In this document: positions 7,151-14,757 of the stretch, in pieces
How the letters are laid out: every line of letters begins with the position of its first letter
Numbering within the stretch: position 1 is the first letter of the stretch
Program-made: the position numbers and the translations under genes
NCBI GenBank assembly: GCA_015767355.1
Contig: JADWMH010000026.1
Location: 1-15,172, forward strand
Direction: 5' to 3'
DNA length: 15,172 nt
Source: Gammaproteobacteria bacterium
Lineage (GTDB): Bacteria; Pseudomonadota; Gammaproteobacteria; Chromatiales; Chromatiaceae
The notes under the pieces: generated by a model
Seen by the model: only the letters and a program-made list of their open reading frames with translations
Told to the model about the DNA's origin: nothing
The model's database searches: none

Positions 7151-8448
7151 TGGCCGCACTTGACTCGCGCGCAGCCAGCGCTATGGTGATTCAGCAGGTA
7201 TTGCAGGGGCGCAATCTGGAAACCGCCTTGCGCAGTGTTGCCGACAGACTGCCCGAGAAGGAGAGAGCGCTGACAGCTGAACTCTCCTATGGAGTGTGTC
7301 GCTGGTATTTTCAACTCGACGCCCTGTTGAAGCTGTTGCTGGATAAACCGATCAAATCATCACAGAGAGTCATTCACGCCTTGATGCTGGTTGGACTCTA
7401 TCAACTGCTGCATACCCGGATTCCGGCGCATGCAGCAGTATCTGAAACTGTTGCAGCAACCGGGAAACTGAGAAAAGGCTGGGCGAAAAGCCTGACGAAT
7501 GCGGTATTGCGGCGTTTCCTGCGGGAGCAGCAAAGCCTGCTGCAGCAGTTGCATGCAAATGATGCGGCAACGCTTGCCATGCCGCAGTGGCTGCTGCAGC
7601 GTCTGCAGCAGGCGTGGCCCGAAGAGTGGCGCCGGATCGCGGAGAGTTGTCTGCAGCGCCCACCGATGACGCTGAGAGCGAATTGCAGCAAAACCAGCGT
7701 TGAGGCCGCGATTTCGGAGCTGGCTGCAGCAGGAGTTGCAGCACAAGCGTTTGAGGAGATCGATTCAGCATTGGTGCTGGAGAAGGCTGCGGCTGTTGAA
7801 TCGCTGCCCGGGTTTTCCGCCGGCTATCTCTCGGTGCAGGATGCCGGAGCGCAATTTGCCGCGCAGCTGCTCGATGCCCAACCCGGTGACGAGGTGCTTG
7901 ATGCTTGTGCGGCCCCCGGTGGAAAAACAACGCATATTCTGGAACTTCAACCCGACGCTGGCGTCACTGCAATGGATGTCGATGCCGGGCGACTGCAGCG
8001 CGTCGAGGAGAATTTGCAGCGTCTGGGACAGCAGGCGCGCCTGATCGCAGGTGATGTCTCATTGCGTCATGGCAAGTGGCGTGACCACAGTTATGAGCGG
8101 ATACTGCTGGATGTTCCCTGTTCCGCTACCGGAGTGATTCGCCGCCATCCTGATATCAAGCTATTGCGAAAAGCAGGGGATGTTGACTCTCTGGCCGAAC
8201 GCCAGCGCGACATCCTCGAATCCGTGTGGCCGCTGCTGAAACCCGGCGGAGTTTTGCTCTATGTGACCTGCTCCCTGCTGCCTGAAGAGAATCAGCAGCA
8301 GGTGGATGCATTTCTGGACAGGCATGATAATGCCAAAGAGCAGGCTATTGCACTGGCTGTGGGACGCAAGCAGTCCGCCGGCTGGCAGATCTTGCCCGGT
8401 GAGTCGCGCATGGATGGTTTTTACTATGCACTGTTAGAGAAGCGTTGA
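7150..8448 (+). CDS. rsmB: 16S rRNA (cytosine(967)-C(5))-methyltransferase RsmB
   Basis: RsmB (Sun/Fmu) makes m5C967 in 16S rRNA using S-adenosylmethionine. The 432-residue protein has an N-terminal NusB-like RNA-binding domain (about 5-135) and a C-terminal methyltransferase domain. Visible motifs are the SAM-binding DACAAPGGKTTHILE (near 253), DVPCSATGVIRRHPD, and VTCSLLPEENQQQV with the catalytic C374. The start overlaps the fmt stop; the stop (8446-8448) overlaps an ATG that is one candidate start of the next gene. The region near 7540-7610 is rich in ctgcag owing to Leu/Gln runs, with no sign of disruption. Confidence 0.96.
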   Translation: MAALDSRAASAMVIQQVLQGRNLETALRSVADRLPEKERALTAELSYGVCRWYFQLDALLKLLLDKPIKSSQRVIHALMLVGLYQLLHTRIPAHAAVSETVAATGKLRKGWAKSLTNAVLRRFLREQQSLLQQLHANDAATLAMPQWLLQRLQQAWPEEWRRIAESCLQRPPMTLRANCSKTSVEAAISELAAAGVAAQAFEEIDSALVLEKAAAVESLPGFSAGYLSVQDAGAQFAAQLLDAQPGDEVLDACAAPGGKTTHILELQPDAGVTAMDVDAGRLQRVEENLQRLGQQARLIAGDVSLRHGKWRDHSYERILLDVPCSATGVIRRHPDIKLLRKAGDVDSLAERQRDILESVWPLLKPGGVLLYVTCSLLPEENQQQVDAFLDRHDNAKEQAIALAVGRKQSAGWQILPGESRMDGFYYALLEKR

Positions 8449-9107
8449 TGTATTTTCCCAATATATCACTCTGGTTCCCATGCTCCTGCGTGGTAACACC
8501 TGCCAGGATATGCATTCCCACGCAGGAGCATGGGAACGAGGGAATACTGATACATTATCCCAGATTATTTCTGATGGTCATGCTTATGCTGCTGACTGTC
8601 AATGCCGTCGCAGGCGGGGTCGATGTCAGGGATGTCACGCTATGGGAGAGTGATAATAGCTATCTTCTGGATGCCGATATCGACTATTTTCCGACAGACA
8701 CTGTCATCGAGGCATTAAAAAACGGCATTCCTCTGACTTTTGAGGTGATAGTGAAGGTCAGGGAATCTGATAGCTGGCTTGGCTGGTTTGAGCGTGCGCT
8801 TACAAAACGCAAAATTCGTTTTCAGCTGCGATACCGGCCGCTTTCGTCGCTGTATGAAATCTCCAGCGACCGCAATCAGAATCAGCGAAATTTTGTTTCG
8901 TGGAAATCACTCTTCTCCAATCTGGGTGAGTTGCGGCAGATCGCTATAGTCGATACCGGTGAACTGGATGTACAGAAGAAGTATCGTGTAGAGATCAAGG
9001 CGGAGCTTGATATCAACAGCTTGCCGCTGCCGATGCGTCCGATGGCCTATATTGACTCGGACTGGGATATGTCGAGCGGGTGGAGTGAATGGCCGCTGCA
9101 TCAGTAA
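8448..9107 (+). CDS. DUF4390 envelope protein between rsmB and ntrY
   Basis: From 8448 this is 219 residues. The body after a hydrophobic signal-like run (LMVMLMLLTVNAVAGG) has the features of the DUF4390 family, found beside ntrY in many beta- and gammaproteobacteria: DVTLWESDNSYLLDADIDY, FEVIVKVRE, RFQLRYRPLSSLYEI and the C-terminal DWDMSSGWSEWPL. Function is unknown; a periplasmic protein related to NtrY sensing is a guess from context. The start is uncertain. An ATG at 8448 touches the rsmB stop and has a modest agagaag upstream, but the first 40 or so codons then read through a hairpin repeat (8474-8537) and look unlike a gene. The in-frame ATG at 8574 begins at the signal core but has no ribosome site and no positive N-region. 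The repeat may have split the original leader. Confidence 0.83.
   Translation: MYFPNISLWFPCSCVVTPARICIPTQEHGNEGILIHYPRLFLMVMLMLLTVNAVAGGVDVRDVTLWESDNSYLLDADIDYFPTDTVIEALKNGIPLTFEVIVKVRESDSWLGWFERALTKRKIRFQLRYRPLSSLYEISSDRNQNQRNFVSWKSLFSNLGELRQIAIVDTGELDVQKKYRVEIKAELDINSLPLPMRPMAYIDSDWDMSSGWSEWPLHQ
8474..8537. repeat. Hairpin repeat inside the 5' end of the DUF4390 gene
   Basis: A perfect 20-base inverted repeat: gttcccatgctcctgcgtgg (8474-8493) and its complement at 8518-8537, around a 24-base loop. It resembles the 'ttcccacgct..tgcgtgggaa' palindromes scattered through many bacterial genomes (family recollection, not searched). There is no T-run, so it is not a terminator. It lies in frame within the open reading frame that runs from 8448. 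Confidence 0.9.
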
Positions 9108-11293
9108 TGAAAGCTGGTGTCAGAGTGCTGCTGGCGGTAGGGCTGCTTGCCGGACTGCTGGTGTCACTGCACCTGATGAGCAGTGCTGTACAGAATCAGG
9201 AGAATCTTAACCAGCTCTATATTCCGCTGCTGATTTTCAATATCCTGGGGCTTCTGATTCTGCTGGTGGTGATCAGCGTCAGCCTGGTCAGGCTGATCAG
9301 GGCATACCGGGCGAACCAGCCCGGAGCGCGCCTGACCATGCGCATGGTGTCGCTGTTTGTGCTGTTGTCACTGCTGCCGGTATCGGTTGTCTACTTCTAC
9401 TCCATGCAATTTTTACTGCGCGGCATCGATGGCTGGTTTGATGTGCAAATCGACCAGGCGATGCAGGACTCCCTGTCGCTCGGCAAGGCATCCATGGATC
9501 TGCAAAAGCGCTATCTTCTGCATCAGACACAGGAGTTGAGGAGTGAGATTGCTGAAAGGGGAGAGGATGGCCTGATTGTCTATCTGGGGGAGTTGCGTGG
9601 CCGCAGCGGCGCCACCGAGCTCACCGTGCTGGATGTGAATGGTCATATCATTGCATCCAGGAATATTAATCCGGGCATCCTCATGGCTGATGTGCCGAAT
9701 AGTGCAATCCTGGGTCAGGTTTCTTCTGCGGGAACCTACGTCGGTCTCACTCCCTATGGTGACGAGGGATTGCTGCACCTGCGTGTGGTGGTGATGGATC
9801 GCATTGAATCATTCTTTCTGCAGGGAATCTTTCCGACCCCCGAGCGCATCAGTGGTCTCAGTGACAAGGTGCAGGGAGCTTTTGAAAACTATCAGCGGCT
9901 CAGCTATCTTCAAAAATCCCTGAAAATAACTTTCTCTCTGGCGCTGCTGCTGGTGCTGCTGTTCAGTTTTTTTACCGCAGTGTGGGCTGCCATCTACTCC
10001 GCCCGCAGACTTCTGGCGCCGCTGGTCGACCTCGGAGAGGCGACCAAATCTGTGGCGGAGGGTGATTACACGACTCGTCTGCCGCCTCGCAAAGGCGGGG
10101 ATGAAGTTGAATTCCTGGTCTCATCTTTCAATGCCATGACTCTGCGTATTGGCCACGCCAGGGATGTCGCGGCAACAAGTCAAAAACAGGTTGAGGATCA
10201 GAGGGCATATCTTCAGACCGTGCTGGAACATCTTTCTACAGGTGTGATTGCATTCAGCAGCGAGGGTGAATTGCGAACAGTCAACAGTGCTGCGAGCAGG
10301 ATTCTCGCTATTCCGCTGGAGAACAGAATTGGCTGCAGCATTACCACGCTTGCTGACGAGGAGCCTTTGCTGAAGCCATGGCTGACTAAAGTGCAGGAGA
10401 TCCGCGATTCAACACAGCATGAACAACAGAGGCAGGAGTCGCTGGATACCTACGAGGGCAGAAAAGTATTGCGCTGGCGCACCACGCCGCTGATTGGCGC
10501 CGGAGGTCCCACAGGTGCGCTGGTGTTGATGTTTGACGACATTACAGATCTGCTGAGAGCACAGCGCGAATCGGCATGGGGAGAGGTTGCGCGCAGGCTG
10601 GCGCATGAAATCAAGAATCCGCTGACGCCTATCCAGCTCTCGGCCGAGCGACTGCGGAGAAAATATCTGCAGCAGCTGGATGACGGCGACGTGCTGGACA
10701 GGGCCACCAATACCATCATTCAGCAGGTGGAAGCGATGAAACGCATGGTCAACGCCTTCTCTGATTATGCCAGTCCATCGAAGCTGGATAGAGAGTCACT
10801 GGTTTTTGATCAGCTGTTGCGGGCTGTTGTCGGTCTCTACGGGGCGGAGGAGGGTGGAATTTCACTCTCACTGCAGGCCGGAGATGCGCGCCTGTTCGCA
10901 GATCCTGTCAAGCTTCGGCAGGTGGTGCACAATCTCATAAAAAATGCCCAGGAGGCAGTGCATGATCAGCAACAGAGGAAAATCAGTATCAGCAGTAGAA
11001 CCGGCGAGGAGAAGCAGTGTCACTTTATCGAACTGGAAGTCGTGGACAGTGGTCCAGGCTTTGATGCAGGACTGATGGAACGGGTGTTCGATCCCTACGT
11101 TACGACCAAGCAAAAAGGCACTGGTCTTGGACTTGCGATTGTTCGCAAGATCATCGATGAGCATGGCGGTGGTATCTGGATTATGAATCGCCCCGAGGGA
11201 GGGGCGCGCGTTATTGTGCGCCTGCCTGAAGAGATGGCAGATCAGGAGATCTGTCGTCACATGCCTCCACCAACCAAACGAGAGAGTGAATGA
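9089..11293 (+). CDS. ntrY: NtrY-type membrane sensor histidine kinase
   Basis: This 734-residue inner-membrane kinase is expected to phosphorylate NtrX, encoded next. In order it has three N-terminal membrane segments (about 11-33, 44-68, 84-105), a periplasmic sensor stretch (about 106-278), a fourth segment (279-303), HAMP (about 303-357), PAS (about 370-480), HisKA with phospho-acceptor H506 in ARRLAHEIKNPLTPIQ, and HATPase with VHNLIKNAQEAV, DSGPGFD, VFDPYVTTK and GTGLGLAIV. All kinase motifs are intact and the layout is that of NtrY. The start at 9089 lies inside the end of the DUF4390 gene after ggag at 9082-9085; the ATG at 9107 is an alternative that shortens it by six residues. The stop overlaps the ntrX start (ATGA). 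NtrYX is linked to nitrogen, redox and envelope control in different bacteria; the signal here is unknown. Confidence 0.93.
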   Translation: MAAASVMKAGVRVLLAVGLLAGLLVSLHLMSSAVQNQENLNQLYIPLLIFNILGLLILLVVISVSLVRLIRAYRANQPGARLTMRMVSLFVLLSLLPVSVVYFYSMQFLLRGIDGWFDVQIDQAMQDSLSLGKASMDLQKRYLLHQTQELRSEIAERGEDGLIVYLGELRGRSGATELTVLDVNGHIIASRNINPGILMADVPNSAILGQVSSAGTYVGLTPYGDEGLLHLRVVVMDRIESFFLQGIFPTPERISGLSDKVQGAFENYQRLSYLQKSLKITFSLALLLVLLFSFFTAVWAAIYSARRLLAPLVDLGEATKSVAEGDYTTRLPPRKGGDEVEFLVSSFNAMTLRIGHARDVAATSQKQVEDQRAYLQTVLEHLSTGVIAFSSEGELRTVNSAASRILAIPLENRIGCSITTLADEEPLLKPWLTKVQEIRDSTQHEQQRQESLDTYEGRKVLRWRTTPLIGAGGPTGALVLMFDDITDLLRAQRESAWGEVARRLAHEIKNPLTPIQLSAERLRRKYLQQLDDGDVLDRATNTIIQQVEAMKRMVNAFSDYASPSKLDRESLVFDQLLRAVVGLYGAEEGGISLSLQAGDARLFADPVKLRQVVHNLIKNAQEAVHDQQQRKISISSRTGEEKQCHFIELEVVDSGPGFDAGLMERVFDPYVTTKQKGTGLGLAIVRKIIDEHGGGIWIMNRPEGGARVIVRLPEEMADQEICRHMPPPTKRESE

Positions 11294-12663
11294 AGCGTTC
11301 CTATATTCTGGTCATCGATGATGAACCTGACATCCGCGAAACCGTTAAAGATATTCTTGAGGACGAGGGCTATGAAGTTGCCCTTGCTGAGAATGCCGAA
11401 GCTGCGCGCAGACAGTTGCGGGACCGTCTTCCCGATATGGTGCTGCTTGATATCTGGATGCCTGATACCGATGGTATTACGCTGCTGAAGGAGTGGAAAG
11501 AGTCCAGCGGCGGCGAGTTGCCCAGTCCGGTGGTGATGATGTCCGGACATGGCAATGTGGAGACAGCCGTAGAGGCAACACGGCTGGGCGCCTATGACTT
11601 TCTGGAGAAGCCTCTCAGTATCGCCAAGATGATGCTGACCATCGAGAGGGCGATTGAAAGCAGCACCCTCAAACGTGACAGCAGTGTCCTGCATGATGCC
11701 ATAGACCTGGAGCCTGCCGGGAGAAGCGCTTCTACGCAGCGTTTGAAAGAGCAGGTGAAAAGAATCGCCAGACACGACTCCTGGGTGCTTTTTACAGGAG
11801 AACCAGGCAGCGGTCGTGAAACCTTTGCCCGCTATCTGCACGCCAACAGCAACCGTGCAGAACGACCATTTGTCGATGTCGTTGTCTCGGCAATCGCTAC
11901 GGGCAATGCCGCACTCGAACTCTTTGGTCAGGAAGATGGCGAGCATATTCAATATGGGCGCCTGGAGCAGGCGCGTGGCGGAACCCTGTTTCTGGATGAA
12001 GTCGCTGATATGGACCTCGATGTACAGGCGCAGCTGGTCGGCGTACTGGACAGCGGTACATTTTTGCGTGTAGGCGGATCCGAGCCCGTACACATGGATG
12101 TGCGCATCATTGCAGCGACCCAGCACAACCTGGAAGAGCAGGTCAATCAGCAGCGTTTTCGGGAAGATCTCTTCTACCAGCTGAATGTTGTTCCGGTTCA
12201 CATTCCCCCGTTAAGGGAGCATGCGGATGATATCCCGGATCTGCTCAACTACTACACCGACTACTATGCCAGGCATGAGCGCCTGCCATACCGGGAGTTC
12301 TCAATTGGCGCGCAAAATTACCTGCGCCAGTACGAGTGGCAGGGCAATATCCGCGAACTGAAAAATGTGGTTCAGCGCCTGCTGATCCTCGGCGGTGACG
12401 GTGAAATCGATGCTGAAGAGGTGGAGACGGCAATCGGCGCTGCCTCATCGGTCAATACGGCAGCCGGAGGCGTGGTCTCATTCGACCAGCCTTTGCGCGA
12501 GGCCCGCGAGGAGTTTGAAAAAGCCTACCTGACCTATCAACTGGAAAAGCATGAGCGCAATGTCACGCAGATGGCGGCAGAAGCCGGTATGGAGCGCACC
12601 CACCTCTACCGCAAGTTAAAGAGTCTGGGCATCGATGTGAAAGGAACTGGAAAACAAAGTTAA
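11290..12663 (+). CDS. ntrX: NtrX-type response regulator with degenerate AAA+ domain
   Basis: This 457-residue regulator has an intact receiver domain (about 4-120: D10, D11, phospho-acceptor D54 in LLDIWMPD, conserved Lys in FLEKPLS), an AAA+ domain (about 148-375) and a C-terminal Fis-type helix-turn-helix (about 418-452, NVTQMAAEAGMERTHLYRKL). Walker B (TLFLDEVADM, D236-E237) and the RFREDLFYQLNV arginine region are present. Two key elements are changed. The Walker A Lys is Arg (GEPGSGRE, R176). The sigma-54 contact loop GAFTGA is absent, with only about nine residues between ELFG (210-213) and GRLEQA where NtrC has about fourteen. Loss of GAFTGA is known for NtrX of other proteobacteria. 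It should therefore bind DNA without activating RpoN promoters. It ends the def-to-ntrX unit; trkA/trkH, often next in relatives, are not here. Confidence 0.94.
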   Translation: MKRSYILVIDDEPDIRETVKDILEDEGYEVALAENAEAARRQLRDRLPDMVLLDIWMPDTDGITLLKEWKESSGGELPSPVVMMSGHGNVETAVEATRLGAYDFLEKPLSIAKMMLTIERAIESSTLKRDSSVLHDAIDLEPAGRSASTQRLKEQVKRIARHDSWVLFTGEPGSGRETFARYLHANSNRAERPFVDVVVSAIATGNAALELFGQEDGEHIQYGRLEQARGGTLFLDEVADMDLDVQAQLVGVLDSGTFLRVGGSEPVHMDVRIIAATQHNLEEQVNQQRFREDLFYQLNVVPVHIPPLREHADDIPDLLNYYTDYYARHERLPYREFSIGAQNYLRQYEWQGNIRELKNVVQRLLILGGDGEIDAEEVETAIGAASSVNTAAGGVVSFDQPLREAREEFEKAYLTYQLEKHERNVTQMAAEAGMERTHLYRKLKSLGIDVKGTGKQS

Positions 12664-12674
12664 CAGTTGGCAGT

Positions 12675-12705
12675 CATAGGATGTGCTGAGCTTGCGAAGC
12701 GCATC
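12675..12705 (+). repeat. Dispersed intergenic repeat, copy 2
   Basis: This copy begins cataggatgtgctgagc and ends gcgaagcgcatc; copy 1 lies inverted at 2053-2085. It occupies most of the gap between ntrX and the phospholipase-D gene and is directly preceded by cagttggcagt (12664-12674), a unit of the heptamer motif that is tandem at 2703-2730. A GTG within it opens the reading frame of the next gene, but that upstream part is not likely to be translated as protein. Confidence 0.75.
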
Positions 12706-12733
12706 TATCAAGGATATACCGGGTTTGAAGACA

Positions 12734-14326
12734 ATGAGAATTTCAACCATACGCCTCGTGATCGTTATGCTGCTCTTTGCGGCAGTTTTATTCTTGTCTG
12801 AAGGATGTACATCTGTCTATGTTCCTTATGAGGTTGGCGACAGGGTTAAAGAGACATCGTACAGTGGAGGCGGTACTACTCTTGCGCGGATATTTCATGC
12901 CGCAAACACAGCTCATCCCGAACTGTCAGGCGCCTACTTGCTCGACAAGGGAGAAGAGTCACTGCTGTGGCGTGGAGTCTTGACGGAACAGGCCGAGAAA
13001 AGCATAGATATTCAAACCTTTATCTGGTCGGATGACAATGTTGGAACGATTGGAGCTGCGCGGCTGTTGCAGGCTGCAAAGCGGGGTGTGCATGTCCGGG
13101 TGCTGCTGGACTATGTGACGCTTGATGTTGACAGCGATTACCTGGTTTGGCTCAATGACCATCCCAACATCACCATTCGTCTCTATAATCCATTCTCGCA
13201 ACTGGATGCTTCCATAGGATCAAAGGTATCCACCCTCCTATCCTCGTTTAGCCGGCTTAATCGCCGTATGCACAACAAGCTCTTTGTGGTAGACGGGACA
13301 GTGGTATTGCTGGGAGGCCGTAACAATGCGGATGAATACTACGACATGCACGCTGATATGAATTTTCGTGATCGTGATCTGCTGGTGGTCGGCGATGTGC
13401 TCCATGAGGCGCGCAGAGGTTTTGATGAATACTGGAACAGCGAATGGTCTGTAGGTATTGACCAGATTCTTCCCCGCAAGATCGATCTTCGGCAGCGCAA
13501 AGCCTATTTCCGGGAACTGGAATCCTACGCACGTAATCCGAAGAATTACCCTCCGCGTTTTGATGATGCTCTGAAACGAACCAAAAAGTCTCTGCGAAGC
13601 TTGCCCGGGCGCCTCTCCTGGGGAAAAGCGGAGATGGTTTATGATATACCCGAGAAAAATGAACAGTTAAGCAGTCTGCGCGGATATGGCAAGAGCGGCG
13701 AATTTCTGACACGGAGCTTTCTTGAAGCTAAAGAGGAGATTCTGGTTGAAACGCCCTATATGATCACCATGCCCGGCACGCTCGACCTGTTTGCCAGGCT
13801 GCAGAAGCGTGGCGTGCTGGTTCGCGTGCTGACAGACTCGATGGCCTCTGCCGAGGATGATCTTGTTTTTTCAGCCTATAAGCGGCAACGGCGTAGCATT
13901 CTCAGTCGTGGTGTGAAAATATGTGAACTGCGGACAGATGCTGATCTGCGTAACACGGTTTTTGAGCGCTTTCAAGAGATGGAAGAGATGCCGGACATCA
14001 GCCTGCACGCCAAGACCGCAGTTATTGACCGGACGACACTGCTTATCGGCTCGTTCAACCTTGACCCGCGTTCTACCCACATCAATACCGAGCATGTGTT
14101 TCGCATAGAGAGTCCCGAGCTTGCTGAACAGGTAGCCAAAATCATAAACTCTGACATGGATCTGAAAAACTGCTGGCGAGTGAACATGGATGCAGAGGGT
14201 AGATTGACATGGAAAACCTTGCGTAATGGCCGTCAGGAACTATCCCGTATTGAACCTGGAGTCACCTTTTTTGAACGCATACGACTCCTGTTTTTCATGA
14301 TGCTGCCTGTGGAAGCCATCCTGTAG
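12734..14326 (+). CDS. Phospholipase D superfamily protein, ClsC-like cardiolipin synthase
   Basis: From 12734 the protein is 530 residues. It carries two complete HKD motifs, MHNKLFVVD (H180, K182, D187) and LHAKTAVID (H425, K427, D432), each followed by a Gly-Ser/Gly-Arg-Asn stretch (GGRNNADEY; GSFNLDPRS). The pair is needed for phosphatidyl transfer. Segments such as IWSDD, AAKRGVHVRVLLD, NPFS and FSRLNRRMHNK resemble the ClsC (YmdC) cardiolipin synthase type, which joins phosphatidylglycerol and phosphatidylethanolamine; the exact reaction here is inferred. The N-terminus is a hydrophobic signal or anchor ending LSEGC. Cys may be lipidated, but the lipobox is atypical (Ser-Glu-Gly before Cys). 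A GTG-opened extension to 12683 lies in a repeat and is rejected. The ribosome site is weak. Confidence 0.88.
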   Translation: MRISTIRLVIVMLLFAAVLFLSEGCTSVYVPYEVGDRVKETSYSGGGTTLARIFHAANTAHPELSGAYLLDKGEESLLWRGVLTEQAEKSIDIQTFIWSDDNVGTIGAARLLQAAKRGVHVRVLLDYVTLDVDSDYLVWLNDHPNITIRLYNPFSQLDASIGSKVSTLLSSFSRLNRRMHNKLFVVDGTVVLLGGRNNADEYYDMHADMNFRDRDLLVVGDVLHEARRGFDEYWNSEWSVGIDQILPRKIDLRQRKAYFRELESYARNPKNYPPRFDDALKRTKKSLRSLPGRLSWGKAEMVYDIPEKNEQLSSLRGYGKSGEFLTRSFLEAKEEILVETPYMITMPGTLDLFARLQKRGVLVRVLTDSMASAEDDLVFSAYKRQRRSILSRGVKICELRTDADLRNTVFERFQEMEEMPDISLHAKTAVIDRTTLLIGSFNLDPRSTHINTEHVFRIESPELAEQVAKIINSDMDLKNCWRVNMDAEGRLTWKTLRNGRQELSRIEPGVTFFERIRLLFFMMLPVEAIL

Positions 14327-14400
14327 AAGCCCTTCTGGGAGAACGCTCATTCTCAACATAATCTCCTTCCCAAAACATATGTGAAAACAATGAGCCAATC

Positions 14401-14757
14401 ATGAAAAACCAAGCTATCCACAAAAAATTGGCCAATGCCTTTTCGGGAATTCACTTCACCTTCCAAACAGAAAATAATTTCCGTATTCATATATTGGTTG
14501 CCAGCTTGCTGGTAGTCCTTATGATAATAATTCAGCCGAGCCTTACCTGGTGGGCGCTATTATTACTGAGCATTGGCCTGGTGTTTGCCGCCGAACTAGC
14601 CAATACGGCCATAGAAACGCTCGCTGATCATCTGCATCCGGATCTTCACCCTTCCATTGGAAAGGTAAAGGATATTATGGCGGGCATGGTGCTTGTGTTA
14701 AGCATTACTGCGGGGCTGGTTGGGGTGCTTGCTTTTTTCGACACGTTGGTTCAATGA
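14401..14757 (+). CDS. dgkA: Diacylglycerol kinase DgkA
   Basis: This 118-residue integral membrane kinase fits the DgkA family in length and motif. It phosphorylates diacylglycerol to phosphatidic acid with ATP in the inner membrane, recycling diacylglycerol released by envelope-building reactions. Visible are the N-terminal amphipathic region with E24, three hydrophobic segments (about 30-46, 49-63, 93-113), and the signature ELANTAIE with E65, N68 and E72, followed by K90-D91 in GKVKDIMAG; these correspond to the E. coli active-site residues. An undecaprenol kinase activity, seen in Gram-positive relatives, is less likely in this setting. The gap from the PLD gene (14327-14400) has no recognised terminator, so co-transcription is possible. 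The stop overlaps the next start (ATGA). Confidence 0.93.
   Translation: MKNQAIHKKLANAFSGIHFTFQTENNFRIHILVASLLVVLMIIIQPSLTWWALLLLSIGLVFAAELANTAIETLADHLHPDLHPSIGKVKDIMAGMVLVLSITAGLVGVLAFFDTLVQ

Noticed and set aside
8474..8537. Intrinsic terminator after rsmB
   Set aside because: The hairpin is strong but no T-run follows on the plus strand, and the operon continues.
11257..12201. Long minus-strand open frame of 314 codons
   Set aside because: It is antisense to ntrX, which is a clear protein with domain motifs. The antisense translation has no recognisable motif and reflects codon bias.
11290..12663. NtrC as the name for this regulator and direct activator of glnK
   Set aside because: Pairing with NtrY, the missing GAFTGA loop and the altered Walker A motif argue for NtrX, which cannot open sigma-54 promoters in the usual way.
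14327..14400. Terminator or small gene between the PLD gene and dgkA
   Set aside because: No stable hairpin with T-run and no plausible short frame with a ribosome site was found.
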